A DNA stretch of 64,000 nucleotides from Sanguibacter keddieii DSM 10542. GTDB taxonomy: Bacteria; Actinomycetota; Actinomycetes; Actinomycetales; Cellulomonadaceae. The translations under genes and the position numbers were made by a program. Each line of letters begins with the position of its first letter. Position 1 is the first letter of the stretch. This document shows positions 16,135 to 25,198 of the stretch, in pieces. The stretch is from positions 2,976,001-3,040,000 of the forward strand of contig NC_013521.1 in NCBI RefSeq assembly GCF_000024925.1, read 5' to 3'. The notes beneath the pieces are model-generated. The model made no database searches. It had not been told where the DNA came from and worked only from the letters and a program-made list of their open reading frames with translations.

Positions 16135-17214
16135 TCACCTCTGCGCGACCCGGACGACGACGGCGCGGTGGTCGGTGCCGGGGACGTCGACGACCGCACC
16201 CGCGCGGACGGTGAACCGCCCCCGGTCGACGAGCACGTGGTCGATGGCCGTCCCGAGCACGCCGGGCAGAGAGCTCGGGAACGTGCCGTACCCGCCGATC
16301 CCGGCAGCCGAGCCGGCGTCGACGTAGGTGCCGGTCTCGCGCAGCTGCTGGTGGTCGAGCGTGGCGTTCATGTCACCGGCCACGATGCCGCCCGTCATGG
16401 TCCGGAAGAGCGCGCGCAGCTGAGAGCCTTCGCTGCGCCACGCCCCCAGGTCGGCGGTCGGGTCCGGGGGCAACGAGGTCGGGTGCACTGCGGCGATCGG
16501 CGGGCCGTCGCCGTCGACCGGCACGACCCGGACTCCTCCGACAGGCCCGTCGACCTCGCGATAGGTGCCCAGCGACTCTGCGACCAGCAGGGCGGTGCCC
16601 CGGTTGGGTCCGGCGCCGAAAGCAGGGAAGGACTGGAAGGACTCGCCGTGGCCGATGAGCTGCGCGACCACCTCGTCGACGACGGGTTGCCCCTCGGGGA
16701 GCGCGACGACGTCGGCTCCGCTGCTGATGATGAGATCGACGATGGCCGAGACGGTCTCCTCCCCCGCGCGTTCGCCCCGGACGTTGGCCGTGAGCACGGT
16801 GATGTCGCCGTCGCGCTCGTCAGCGGCGTCCAGGGGGAGGCCCGCATCCAGACCACGGGAGTCGAGCACGAGCAGGTGCGAGCCTGCCGCGAGCGCGCAC
16901 ACGAGGGCGACGGAGATCGTGCGGGCTGGGCGCCGTCCGCGAGAGCCGATCACGAGCGCGGTGAGCAGCGCCACGACAGCCATGCTGGCGAAGCCCCACA
17001 GGAGCCAGGTGCGCAGCGCGACGACCTGCGCGATCCCCTTCTCGCCGGACCAGCCGAGCACCCCGGTAGCGAGCGACAAGACCGCTGCCATCGCGACGAC
17101 CACGACGGCGATCCATCCGAGAGCCCTGGTCCGCTCCACCCTGCCGCTCGGCACCGAGGCCGTCGACCGTCCCAGAGCAGACTGCGAGCGCACCCCGTCG
17201 TCCTGTCCTGTCAC
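16135..17214 (-). CDS. Membrane-anchored endonuclease/exonuclease/phosphatase (EEP) family protein
   Basis: 359 residues from a GTG at 17214 with GAGAGG upstream. Three N-terminal hydrophobic helices (about 33-55, 68-90, 98-117) are followed by an EEP catalytic domain outside the membrane: T-A-N-V-R near 140, L-P-E-G as the metal-binding glutamate motif, G-D-M-N-A-T, and the terminal D-H-R-A-V-V. The family includes nucleases and lipid phosphatases; the substrate is not predictable. It follows the kinase gene by 12 bases, so it is probably the third gene of the two-component operon. Confidence 0.85.
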   Translation of the reverse strand: MTGQDDGVRSQSALGRSTASVPSGRVERTRALGWIAVVVVAMAAVLSLATGVLGWSGEKGIAQVVALRTWLLWGFASMAVVALLTALVIGSRGRRPARTISVALVCALAAGSHLLVLDSRGLDAGLPLDAADERDGDITVLTANVRGERAGEETVSAIVDLIISSGADVVALPEGQPVVDEVVAQLIGHGESFQSFPAFGAGPNRGTALLVAESLGTYREVDGPVGGVRVVPVDGDGPPIAAVHPTSLPPDPTADLGAWRSEGSQLRALFRTMTGGIVAGDMNATLDHQQLRETGTYVDAGSAAGIGGYGTFPSSLPGVLGTAIDHVLVDRGRFTVRAGAVVDVPGTDHRAVVVRVAQR

Positions 17215-17226
17215 TGTGACCTCTCT

Positions 17227-18333
17227 CTACGACGCAGGGATCTGCGCCCGCACCGTGAGGCCGCCACCAGCACGCGGTACCACGGTGATGCTCCCGGAGT
17301 GAGCGCGCGCGACGGAGGCGACGATCGACAGGCCGAGCCCCACGCCGACGTGGGACGGGTCGCGCGGGCGTGTCCTGCCCGCTGCGCGGACGAAGGGTTC
17401 CGTGAGCGTGGCCGCGACCTCGTCGCTGACGACCGGGCCGGTGTTGGTGACCTCGACGAGGGCGTCGCCGCGCTCGTCCGTCCACGTGGCGATCTGCACC
17501 TGACCGCCGGGGTGGTTGTGCACCACGGCGTTCTGCACGAGGTTGGTCAGGAGCAGTGCGAGCAGCCCGGGGTGACCGGTGGTCGCTGCCGTCACGAGGT
17601 CGCAGGTGATGACGACGTCACGGCTGGCAGCAGCGGCACCCAGGTCGTCGGCCGCCGCCTCGGCCAGCGCCGCCAGGTCGACCGCCTCACGGTCTTCGGC
17701 AGCGTGGTCCGCACGGGCGAGGGCGAGCAGGGCCTCGGTGAGCGCGATGGAGCGTTCGTTCACGATCTCCAGACGTTCGAGCAGCTGCTCCACGTCACGG
17801 TCGGGGTCCGCGCGGGCGACCTCGAGCATCGTGCGGATCACCGCGTGCGGTGTCCGGAGCTCGTGGGAGGCGTTCGCCGCGAACCGCCGGTGCTCGTCGA
17901 CGGAGGCCTGGACGCGGTCCAGCATGTCGTCGAAGGTGTCGGCGAGCCCGGACAGCTCGTCGGACCGACCCACCATGTCGATCCGGTGGTCCAAGTCACC
18001 GGCTCTGACCTGCTCGGCCGTGCCGGTGATGAGGCGCAGGCGTCGCAGCAGACGCCCGGCGAGCAACCATCCGCCACCGAGGCCGAGCGTGGCGAGGAAG
18101 ACCAGCCCGGCAGAGGCGTACTTGACGAACACCGGCATGAGGTCGGAACGGGACGGTGCGAACCCACCGCCGTACTCCAGGAGGTTGCCGTCCGGCACGA
18201 ACCGCAGCAGCAGGACACCGACGGCGATCAGCACGACGCCGACCACGACGACGAAGGCGGCGTAGCTCAGGGTCAGCTGCCACCTCAGCGACAGCCCGTG
18301 CGGGCGCGAGGGGGCCGGCCGTGTCCTAGGCAT
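17227..18333 (-). CDS. Sensor histidine kinase (VanS-like)
   Basis: 368 residues from the ATG at 18333, which overlaps the end of the response regulator gene by 8 bases. Two helices (about 20-44 and 70-93) bracket a short 25-residue external loop, then a HAMP domain, the phosphoacceptor box N-A-S-H-E-L-R-T-P with His 157, N box N-L-V-Q-N-A-V, and G box G-V-G-L-G-L-S-I-V. The tiny sensor loop suggests sensing inside or near the membrane, as in VanS/IM-sensing kinases. The divergent VanY-type carboxypeptidase is a plausible target. Confidence 0.9.
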   Translation of the reverse strand: MPRTRPAPSRPHGLSLRWQLTLSYAAFVVVVGVVLIAVGVLLLRFVPDGNLLEYGGGFAPSRSDLMPVFVKYASAGLVFLATLGLGGGWLLAGRLLRRLRLITGTAEQVRAGDLDHRIDMVGRSDELSGLADTFDDMLDRVQASVDEHRRFAANASHELRTPHAVIRTMLEVARADPDRDVEQLLERLEIVNERSIALTEALLALARADHAAEDREAVDLAALAEAAADDLGAAAASRDVVITCDLVTAATTGHPGLLALLLTNLVQNAVVHNHPGGQVQIATWTDERGDALVEVTNTGPVVSDEVAATLTEPFVRAAGRTRPRDPSHVGVGLGLSIVASVARAHSGSITVVPRAGGGLTVRAQIPAS

Positions 18334-19009
18334 CGCTGTCGACGCTCGCAGCGTCGTCGATCTGGTAGCCCACGCCCATGACCGTGCGGATGAGCGACGG
18401 CTCACCGAGGCGCTTGCGCAACGCGGAGATGGTGATGCGGACGGCGTTCGTGAACTGGTCGGCGTTCTCGTCCCAGGCACGCTCGAGCAGCTGCTCGGCG
18501 CTCACGACACCCCCCTGGGCGTTGAGCAGCACCTGCAGCACCGCGAACTGCTTGCGGGTCAGGGCGACATACCGGCCGTCCCTGTACACCTCTCGCCGGA
18601 ACGGGTCGAGGCGAAGACCGGCCGAGCTCACGACCGGGGGCCGGCCGACGTCTCTCCTGCGCTCGAGCGCCCGCAGCCGCAAGACGAGCTCGCGCATCGC
18701 GAAGGGCTTGGTGAGGTAGTCGTCCGCACCGCTCTGGAACCCGGCCTGCTTGTCGTCGAGCCGGCTCGCGGCGGTGACCATGATGATCCGCGGCCCTCCG
18801 GGCTCCTGGGAGACGATCCTCGCGATCTCGTCACCGTCCGGGCCCGGGACGTCACGGTCGAGGACGAGCACGTCGTACTCGTTCACCGCGAGCATCTCCA
18901 GGGCGGTGTCGCCGTCCCCGGCGATGTCGGCCGCGATCGCCTCGAGCCGCAACCCGTCACGGACGGCCTCGGCCATGAAGGCCTCGTCTTCGACGATCAG
19001 TACTCGCAT
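18326..19009 (-). CDS. OmpR-family response regulator (VanR-like)
   Basis: 227 residues. The receiver domain has acidic pocket V-E-D-E and phosphoacceptor Asp 51 (V-L-V-L-D-R-D-V-P-G), with T and K (Y-L-T-K-P-F) in place. The C-terminal winged helix contains L-T-R-K-Q-F-A-V-L and the R-I-T-I-S-A-L-R-K-R-L recognition segment. TAGGGT lies 6 bases before the ATG without a ribosome site, so the operon mRNA may be leaderless. It forms an operon with the kinase gene. Confidence 0.92.
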   Translation of the reverse strand: MRVLIVEDEAFMAEAVRDGLRLEAIAADIAGDGDTALEMLAVNEYDVLVLDRDVPGPDGDEIARIVSQEPGGPRIIMVTAASRLDDKQAGFQSGADDYLTKPFAMRELVLRLRALERRRDVGRPPVVSSAGLRLDPFRREVYRDGRYVALTRKQFAVLQVLLNAQGGVVSAEQLLERAWDENADQFTNAVRITISALRKRLGEPSLIRTVMGVGYQIDDAASVDSDA

Positions 19010-19036
19010 CCGCTCACCCTAGGCCGGACGACATGT

Positions 19037-19054
19037 CGGGAGCGTATGCTCCCG
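19037..19054. promoter_or_regulatory. Perfect dyad between the two-component operon and the VanY-type gene
   Basis: CGGGAGC-GTAT-GCTCCCG, a 7-bp perfect inverted repeat with a 4-base centre, in the 78-base divergent intergenic region. It is suitably placed as an operator for the response regulator acting on both directions, although OmpR-type proteins usually prefer direct repeats. Confidence 0.45.
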
Positions 19055-19087
19055 GCCATACGTCCTGGCAACGTCTGCTGCGGTCGC

Positions 19088-19774
19088 ATGGTCAGCATGC
19101 AGACCACGAACCGCACCGCGCCCCGTCCGACCCGACCCGTCCGGTCCGGGATCCTCATGCTGCTGGCGATCCTCCTCGGGACCGTGCTGGCAGCGTCCCT
19201 GGTGGGCTTGATCCTGCTCAGCGTGACGAGCTGGCTCCGGAGCCCCGACGAGACAGCGACGGCGTCGGCGTCGTCCGTCACCGTCAGCTCCGACCTCACG
19301 TCTGACGAGCCGCCCCAGACCGGACCGCTCACCGCGGACGACGGCCTCATCCCCGCCCAGACCGACATCACCGCGGGAGCAGACCTGCCTGCCGTGACGC
19401 GGCTCGACCCGGCCCTACGCGCCGCCGTCGAGGCCGCGACCGCTGACGCGGCCCTCGACGACCAGCCCCTCTACGTCACCACCGGCTGGCGCAGCGCCCG
19501 CTACCAGGGACAGCTGTACGACGAGGGACTGGCCACCTACGGCAGCGAGGAGGTCGCCCGCCAGTTCGTCGCCACCCCGGAGACGTCCACCCACGTCACC
19601 GGCACCGCCGTCGACGTCGGTCCCCTGGACGCGATGTACTGGCTCATCGAGCACGGACCCACGTACGGGTTGTGCCAGACCTACGCCAACGAGATCTGGC
19701 ACTTCGAGCTCGCGACGACCCCGGGAGGCACGTGCCCCGAGATGCTCCCCGACGCCTCCCACCTCGGTGGGTGA
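19088..19774 (+). CDS. VanY-type D-alanyl-D-alanine carboxypeptidase (M15 family)
   Basis: 228 residues from the ATG at 19088 (19097 also possible; no clear ribosome site). One N-terminal membrane helix (about 16-41) anchors a Thr/Ser/Asp-rich linker and an M15B peptidase domain outside the cell. Zinc ligands and active-site motifs are complete: T-G-W-R-S, S-T-H-V-T-G-T-A-V-D and I-W-H-F-E. It should trim the terminal D-alanine of peptidoglycan stem peptides. It is divergent from the VanRS-like operon, probably its regulator. Confidence 0.88.
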   Translation: MVSMQTTNRTAPRPTRPVRSGILMLLAILLGTVLAASLVGLILLSVTSWLRSPDETATASASSVTVSSDLTSDEPPQTGPLTADDGLIPAQTDITAGADLPAVTRLDPALRAAVEAATADAALDDQPLYVTTGWRSARYQGQLYDEGLATYGSEEVARQFVATPETSTHVTGTAVDVGPLDAMYWLIEHGPTYGLCQTYANEIWHFELATTPGGTCPEMLPDASHLGG

Positions 19775-19776
19775 CG

Positions 19777-21156
19777 TCACACCTCGATGCGCTCCATCAT
19801 GTCCGTGACCAGCGCCGCCACCGCAGACCGCTCGGACCGCGTCAACGTCACGTGCGCGAAGAGCGGGTGGCCCTTGAGCGCCTCGATCACCGCGGCGACA
19901 CCGTCGTGGCGCCCGACGAGCAGGTTGTCGCGCTGCGCCACGTCGTGGGTGAGCACCACCCGCGAGGACTGGCCGATGCGGGAGAGCACCGTGAGCAGCA
20001 CGTTGCGCTCGAGAGACTGCGCCTCGTCGACGATCACGAAGGCGTCGTGAAGTGACCGCCCGCGGATGTGGGTCAGCGGCAGCACCTCGAGGATCTCGCG
20101 GTCGATCACCTCGTCGATCACCTCTTTGCTGACCAGCGCCCCGAGGGTGTCGAACACGGCCTGGGCCCAGGGGCTCATCTTCTCCGCCTCGGACCCCGGC
20201 AGGTAGCCGAGCTCCTGCCCGCCGACCGCGTAGAGCGGGCGGAACACCATGATCTTGCGGTGCTGCCGCCGCTCGAGGACCGCTTCGAGTCCTGCGCAGA
20301 GGGCGAGGGCGGACTTGCCGGTCCCGGCGCGGCCGCCGAGGGAGACGATGCCCACCGAGTCGTCGAGCAGCAGGTCGATCGCGATGCGCTGCTCGGCCGA
20401 GCGACCCCGGACCCCGAAGACCTCGCGGTCGCCGCGGATCAGCTGGAGGTGCTTGTCGGGCGTGACGCGGGCCAGCGCCGACCCGCGGGTCGAGTGCAGC
20501 ACGAGGCCCTTGTGGCAGAGCAGCGGCTCTGCGGCGGCTGCCGACGCGGCGTCGACCGCGGCGAGCTCCATCGACTCGTGCTCCCACAGCGCAGCCATCT
20601 GGTCCTCGGCGAGGTCGAGCTCCCCCATGCCGGTCCACCCGGAGTCGACCGCGAGCTCGGCGCGGTACTCGTCGGCGCTCAACCCGACAGCCGAGGCCTT
20701 GACGCGCATCGGGAGGTCTTTCGACACCACGGTGACCGCGGCGCCCTCGGCCGCGAGGTTGGCGGCGACCGCGAGGATGCGGGTGTCGTTGTCCCCCAGG
20801 CGGAACCCGTCAGGCAGCGCCGACGGGTCGGTGTGGTTGAGCTCGACGCGCAGGGAGCCGCCGTCGCCGACCGGGATCGGGTGGTCGAGCCCGCCGTTCT
20901 TCACCCGGAGGTCGTCGAGCATCCGCAGGGCGCTGCGGGCGAAGTACCCGAGCTCTGGGTGGTGGCGCTTGGCCTCGAGCTCGGTAATGACCACGATCGG
21001 CAGGACGACGTCGTGCTCGGCGAACCGGACCAGGGCCTTGGGGTCGGAGAGCAGGACGGACGTGTCGAGCACGAAGGTCTTGCGGACGCCGTCGGCGACC
21101 ACGGCCCCCTCTGCCGCCTCGGACTTCTCAGCTACCACGGTGTTCTCAGCAACCAC
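19777..21156 (-). CDS. PIN-PhoH family ATPase (PhoH2/YlaK-like)
   Basis: 459 residues from the GTG at 21156, 6 bases after GGAGGGAG. The N-terminal PIN nuclease domain (about 25-160) has the acidic residues F-V-L-D-T-S-V, I-T-E-L-E, and D-N-D-T-R. The C-terminal PhoH helicase-type ATPase (about 230-459) has Walker A G-R-A-G-T-G-K-S and Walker [10 protein letters not shown]. PhoH2 proteins are sequence-biased RNA helicase/ribonucleases. It ends 3 bases from the convergent VanY-type gene. Confidence 0.9.
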   Translation of the reverse strand: MVAENTVVAEKSEAAEGAVVADGVRKTFVLDTSVLLSDPKALVRFAEHDVVLPIVVITELEAKRHHPELGYFARSALRMLDDLRVKNGGLDHPIPVGDGGSLRVELNHTDPSALPDGFRLGDNDTRILAVAANLAAEGAAVTVVSKDLPMRVKASAVGLSADEYRAELAVDSGWTGMGELDLAEDQMAALWEHESMELAAVDAASAAAAEPLLCHKGLVLHSTRGSALARVTPDKHLQLIRGDREVFGVRGRSAEQRIAIDLLLDDSVGIVSLGGRAGTGKSALALCAGLEAVLERRQHRKIMVFRPLYAVGGQELGYLPGSEAEKMSPWAQAVFDTLGALVSKEVIDEVIDREILEVLPLTHIRGRSLHDAFVIVDEAQSLERNVLLTVLSRIGQSSRVVLTHDVAQRDNLLVGRHDGVAAVIEALKGHPLFAHVTLTRSERSAVAALVTDMMERIEV

Positions 21157-21448
21157 AGCGAGCTCCCTCCGGCGCACGTCGTGCGCCTGCCGTCCGTGCG
21201 GCGCGCGCTGGGCGCGTCACCGCCGGGCGAGTGGGTCTGGCGGTCCGCCGGTCCACGCAGCAGCGTGGCCGCGGACGGCCTTCCTGCTCGGAGCTGGTGC
21301 TCCATGGGCTGGCCTCCCGGAGGACGACGGGTGTCGTCCGTCACCAGCAAACTACGCCGGTGTGATTCGGAGCACACCCCCTCGGAGGTGTTTCGGCGAA
21401 GATGTCACCCAGTGTTCACACGGGGCCGTCGCGCGGGCTTGTCGTGGC
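21157..21448. other. 292-base intergenic region
   Basis: Contains no open frame with codon use like its neighbours. A weak hairpin (ACACC...GGTGT, 21374-21391) may help end transcription of the exporter gene, but it has mismatches and no T-run. The rest presumably holds the promoter of the PIN-PhoH gene. Confidence 0.4.
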
Positions 21449-23053
21449 TCAGACGTGGCCCGACTCGCGCCGCATCGCGACACCTGCGACCAGCCCGACG
21501 ACGAGCACCGCTGCGACCAGCAGCATCGTGTCGCCGGCAGCCTGTGCGAAGCCTGTTCCGAAGGCCGCGCTGCCCGCCGAGGCGATCGCGTCGGCCACCT
21601 CGGGCGGCACACCGTCCGGGACCGGCACCGAGCCGCCGCCCCCGCTGAAGGAACCGCCCGCCGACGCCAGACCATCCACGAAGGACTGCCGGTACTGCTC
21701 GGGGAGCGTCTGGGCCGCCTCCTGCGCCGCGGCGGGGAGCGTGACGGCGAGGCGGGTCTGGAGCATCGCGATGATCGCGGCGGAGCCGATCACGCCGCCG
21801 ACCTGACGCGTGGTGTTGAACGCGCCGGCACCCGCACCGGCCGTCGACTGGTCGAGACCCGCCGTCGCCAGGCTCGCCATCGGGGAGAACACGCATCCCG
21901 TCCCCAGGCCGAAGAACAGCATCGGGACGACGATCGTCCACGGCGAGATCCCAGGTGCGATGACGAGGTCCAGCCACACCGTGGCGACGGCGAGGGACGC
22001 GAAGCCGGTCACCATGACCCACTTGGCCGGGACCCGGTCGGAGAGCCTGCCGGCGAAGGGCGCGACCACCCCGGAGACCACCGAGCTCGGCAGGCTCACG
22101 AGCGCGGCGTGCAGCGGCGAGAGGCCCAGCGTCGTCTGCAGGAACAGCGTGAGCGGGAAGAAGATGCCGATCATCGCGAAGGACACGGCCATGCCGGAGA
22201 CGTTCGCGAGCGAGAAGTTGCGGAACCTGAACAGGCTCAGCGGCAGCAGCGCGTCCTGACCCAGGCGTCGCTGCCACAGCAGGAACGCGGCGATCACCAC
22301 CGCCCCGAACCCGATGATCAGCGGGATCGACACCGGTCCCCACACCTGACCCCAGTCGAAGGTCTCCCCCTCCTGGACACCGAACACCAGCGCCCCGAGG
22401 CCCACCACGGACAGCACCACGCCGAGGACGTCGAAGGACTTCTTGTTCGTCGCGAGGGCGGGCAGCGACCGGAACGAGAGGAACAGTGCCACGACGCCCA
22501 CCGGCACGTTGACGAAGAAGATCCACTCCCACCCGAGCGTCTCGACGAACAGCCCGCCGAGCACCGGGCCGGTGATCGTCGCGATCCCTGCGACCGACCC
22601 CCATACGCCCATCGCCGCGCCGCGCTTCTGCGGCGGGAACACGCGGGTGATGATCGCCATGGTCTGCGGCGTCATGAGCGCGGCACCGACGCCCTGCACG
22701 GCACGGGCCGTGATGAGCATGCCGATGCTGCCCGAGAGCCCGCACCACAGCGAGGCAAGCGTGAAGACCACGAGCCCTGCCACGAAGATGTTCTTGGGTC
22801 CGAACCTGTCCCCGAGCCGTCCGGTGACCAGCAGCAGCACGGCGTAGCTGAGCAGGTAGGCGCTCGTCACCCAGCCGACGGCCGACAGCCCGACGTCGAA
22901 GGTCTCGACGAGGGTCGGCACCGCGATGTTCACGATGGTGGTGTCGACCATGATCATGAAGAACCCGAGCAGAAGGGGCGGGAGCACGCTCCAGGGGCTG
23001 CGACCTCCGAGGTCGACCTGTGGGGAAGCCCCGGCGGAGGTGGGTGCGGCCAT
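21449..23053 (-). CDS. DHA2-family multidrug MFS exporter (EmrB/QacA type)
   Basis: 534 residues from the ATG at 23053, preceded by GAGAGGA. Fourteen predicted membrane helices fit the DHA2 family. Motif D1 in the first helix (F-F-M-I-M-V-D-T-T-I-V-N-I-A-V-P) and motif A (T-G-R-L-G-D-R-F-G-P-K) are intact, and motif C is present as G-P-V-L-G-G. A glycine/serine-rich loop precedes the last helix. It is a proton-driven exporter of hydrophobic drugs or dyes; the substrate is unknown. There is no adjacent regulator. Confidence 0.9.
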   Translation of the reverse strand: MAAPTSAGASPQVDLGGRSPWSVLPPLLLGFFMIMVDTTIVNIAVPTLVETFDVGLSAVGWVTSAYLLSYAVLLLVTGRLGDRFGPKNIFVAGLVVFTLASLWCGLSGSIGMLITARAVQGVGAALMTPQTMAIITRVFPPQKRGAAMGVWGSVAGIATITGPVLGGLFVETLGWEWIFFVNVPVGVVALFLSFRSLPALATNKKSFDVLGVVLSVVGLGALVFGVQEGETFDWGQVWGPVSIPLIIGFGAVVIAAFLLWQRRLGQDALLPLSLFRFRNFSLANVSGMAVSFAMIGIFFPLTLFLQTTLGLSPLHAALVSLPSSVVSGVVAPFAGRLSDRVPAKWVMVTGFASLAVATVWLDLVIAPGISPWTIVVPMLFFGLGTGCVFSPMASLATAGLDQSTAGAGAGAFNTTRQVGGVIGSAAIIAMLQTRLAVTLPAAAQEAAQTLPEQYRQSFVDGLASAGGSFSGGGGSVPVPDGVPPEVADAIASAGSAAFGTGFAQAAGDTMLLVAAVLVVGLVAGVAMRRESGHV

Positions 23054-23197
23054 GGTGGGTCCTCTCGAGACGGTGCGGGCGAGGGCGCGGGGCGCTGGCC
23101 GGGTGCCGGCTGCGCGCCCGGTCTCGCCGGGGCGGTCCGTGACCGCCCGGCCAGTCTGCTCCTGAGCACCGCCGACCACCAGCGGTAGTCTCGGCTC

Positions 23198-23770
23198 GTG
23201 ACCCTCACCACTGCTGTCGTGCTGCTGCGCGGCGTCAACGTCGGCGGGCACCGCAAGGTGCCGTCTGCCGACCTGCGCGCGATCGGCGAGACCGCCGGCT
23301 GGACGCGCGTCACGACCATCCTCGCGAGCGGGAATCTCGTGGTCTCGGCCCCGGCGCCCGGCACTCCGGCTGCCTCGTGCCGCACGGAGGCAGAGGTCGC
23401 CGCGCTCGTCCACGGCGGGCTGCTGGACCGGCTGGGCCTCGACGTCGACGTGGTCGTGGTCTCGCCCGAGACCCTCGACTCCGTGGTCGCCCACCTCCCC
23501 TTCCCGGCCGAGGCCGAGAGCGCGCCGTCGAAGCTCCTCGTGACCTTCTACGCCACCCCGCCGACCGCCGACGCCATCGCATCGCTCGACATGAGCCCCC
23601 ACCCCGAGCGCATGGCGTGGCACGAGGGGACGTCGTACACCGTCTACCCGGACGGAGCCGGCACCACGAAGCTCAGCCCCGCGCTGCTGCGCCGCACGCT
23701 CGGCGTCGACGGGACCGCCCGGAACTGGACGACCGTCCTGCGTCTGCGCGACCTCACCGCCGCCGGCTGA
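23198..23770 (+). CDS. DUF1697 family protein
   Basis: 190 residues. The diagnostic DUF1697 opening is seen (L-L-R-G-V-N-V-G-G-H) followed by I-L-A-S-G-N-L-V-V near residue 42 and W-T-T-V-L-R-L near the end. The family is widespread but has no assigned biochemical role. TAGTCT lies 6 bases before the GTG start with no ribosome site, so the mRNA is probably leaderless. Confidence 0.88.
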   Translation: MTLTTAVVLLRGVNVGGHRKVPSADLRAIGETAGWTRVTTILASGNLVVSAPAPGTPAASCRTEAEVAALVHGGLLDRLGLDVDVVVVSPETLDSVVAHLPFPAEAESAPSKLLVTFYATPPTADAIASLDMSPHPERMAWHEGTSYTVYPDGAGTTKLSPALLRRTLGVDGTARNWTTVLRLRDLTAAG

Positions 23771-23884
23771 TCGCGGGCGATCACGCCCCCTCAGCCGAAG
23801 GGCCGAGAGACGGCTCCCCTCCCGCGCAAGAGTTCGGCCGGTCGGCCGTCGCTGACGGGTAGCACCGCGCCGTAGGGTCGTCGC

Positions 23885-25198
23885 ATGCGAGTCTCGGACA
23901 GCCCTGTGGTCGACGCGCGCTGGGCCCTGCCCGGGGTCCTGGCCGGCGCCGCCCAGAGCATCACGACGTCCCGCGTCCCCCGCCGCACCGCCCGCGACTG
24001 GACCATCGACGTCATCGTGTTCCTCATCGCGATCGGCTTCGTGGTGCTCACGATGTTCGCGCAGATGACCACCCCTGACGGCGAGATCGTCTCCTTCACC
24101 GACGACGGCGCCGGCGGGACACTCGTCGTCCACCAGGTGCTCGACCCGGTGCTCGGGGTCCTGCTCTCGCTGTCGCTGTGGTGGCGTCGTCGTTTCCCGC
24201 TCGCACTGAGCCTCGTCGCGCTCGTCCTTTCGACCTTCACCGTCGGGACCGGCGCAGCGGCGGTCATCCTGCTGTTCACCCTGGCCGTGCACCGCCCGTG
24301 GCCCGTCTCCGTCCCGGTCAACCTGCTGCAGATCCCGGTGGCGTTCCTCCACCTGCGCTTCACCACCGGCACCACCGACGACTGGGGCACGCTGATCTTC
24401 GGCTCGCTCATCGGCATGATGGTCCTCGCCTGGGGCATCGCCGTCCGCGCCCGGCGCCAGCTCGTGCTGAGCCTGCGCACCGCTGCCGAGCAGGAGCGCC
24501 GCCAGACCGAGCTGCGGCTGGTCGACGCCCGTCGCGGCGAGCGCTCGAGCATCGCCCGCGAGATGCACGACGTCCTCGCCCACCGCATCTCGCTGCTGTC
24601 CGTGCACGCCGGCGCCCTCGAGTACCGCACCCGCCAGGCCGAGTCCGGGGACGCCGCCGCCCTCACTGCCAGCGAGGTCCACGACGCCGTGGCAGTGATC
24701 CGAGAGAACGCGCACCAAGCCCTCGAAGAGCTCCGCGAGGTGCTCACCGTGCTGCGCAGCGACGGCACCGACGAAGGCGACGACGAGACCGGCACGGCGG
24801 CTCCGCAGGTCGCCGTCGGAGACCTCGAGACGCTGGTCGAGGAGGCGCGCGCCGCGGGTCAGCTCGTCCGTCTGAGCATCGACGCGCCCGGTCTCGAGGA
24901 GTCCCGGCCGCAGCTGCAGCGCACCGTGTTCCGCGTGGTCCAGGAAGGCCTGACCAACGCCCGCAAGCACGCCCCCGAGGTCGCCGTGAACGTCGCGCTG
25001 CGCGGCACCGCGGGCGACGAGGTGGTCGTCGAGGTCACCAACGTCACCCAGATCTCCGCGCCCCGGTCGGTCATCCCTGGCGCCGGGGCAGGGCTCACCG
25101 GGCTCAGCGAGCGCGTCACCCTGGAGGGCGGCACCCTCGAGGCCGCTGCGAGCGGGGGCGCGTTCCGGCTCCGGGTGCGGCTACCGTGGCGCTCATGA
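23885..25198 (+). CDS. NarL-type sensor histidine kinase
   Basis: 437 residues. Membrane helices at about 41-61, 86-100, 104-136 and 165-186 form the sensor, followed by a HisKA_3 dimerisation domain with E-M-H-D-V-L-A-H (His 228) and an ATPase domain with V-Q-E-G-L-T-N-A-R-K-H-A and G-A-G-L-T-G-L. TAGGGT is 6 bases before the ATG, so a leaderless transcript is likely. It overlaps its response regulator gene (ATGA). Confidence 0.92.
   Translation: MRVSDSPVVDARWALPGVLAGAAQSITTSRVPRRTARDWTIDVIVFLIAIGFVVLTMFAQMTTPDGEIVSFTDDGAGGTLVVHQVLDPVLGVLLSLSLWWRRRFPLALSLVALVLSTFTVGTGAAAVILLFTLAVHRPWPVSVPVNLLQIPVAFLHLRFTTGTTDDWGTLIFGSLIGMMVLAWGIAVRARRQLVLSLRTAAEQERRQTELRLVDARRGERSSIAREMHDVLAHRISLLSVHAGALEYRTRQAESGDAAALTASEVHDAVAVIRENAHQALEELREVLTVLRSDGTDEGDDETGTAAPQVAVGDLETLVEEARAAGQLVRLSIDAPGLEESRPQLQRTVFRVVQEGLTNARKHAPEVAVNVALRGTAGDEVVVEVTNVTQISAPRSVIPGAGAGLTGLSERVTLEGGTLEAAASGGAFRLRVRLPWRS

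Noticed and set aside
17227-19774. Complete vancomycin-resistance cluster
   Set aside because: Only VanR/VanS-like regulators and a VanY-type carboxypeptidase are present; no VanH, D-Ala-D-Lac ligase or VanX gene is seen in the window.
21374-21391. Rho-independent terminator after the DHA2 exporter gene
   Set aside because: The stem contains mismatches and there is no T-run in the right direction, so it is mentioned only in the intergenic entry.
20249-23188. Long plus-strand frame across PhoH and exporter genes
   Set aside because: Antisense of two well-supported genes; composition is Arg/Asp/Ser/His low complexity.
23054-24970. Possible N-terminal extension of the DHA2 exporter (open frame continues upstream)
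   Set aside because: The region is the antisense of DUF1697 and the histidine kinase. The ATG at 23053 has a ribosome site and begins directly before the first helix.
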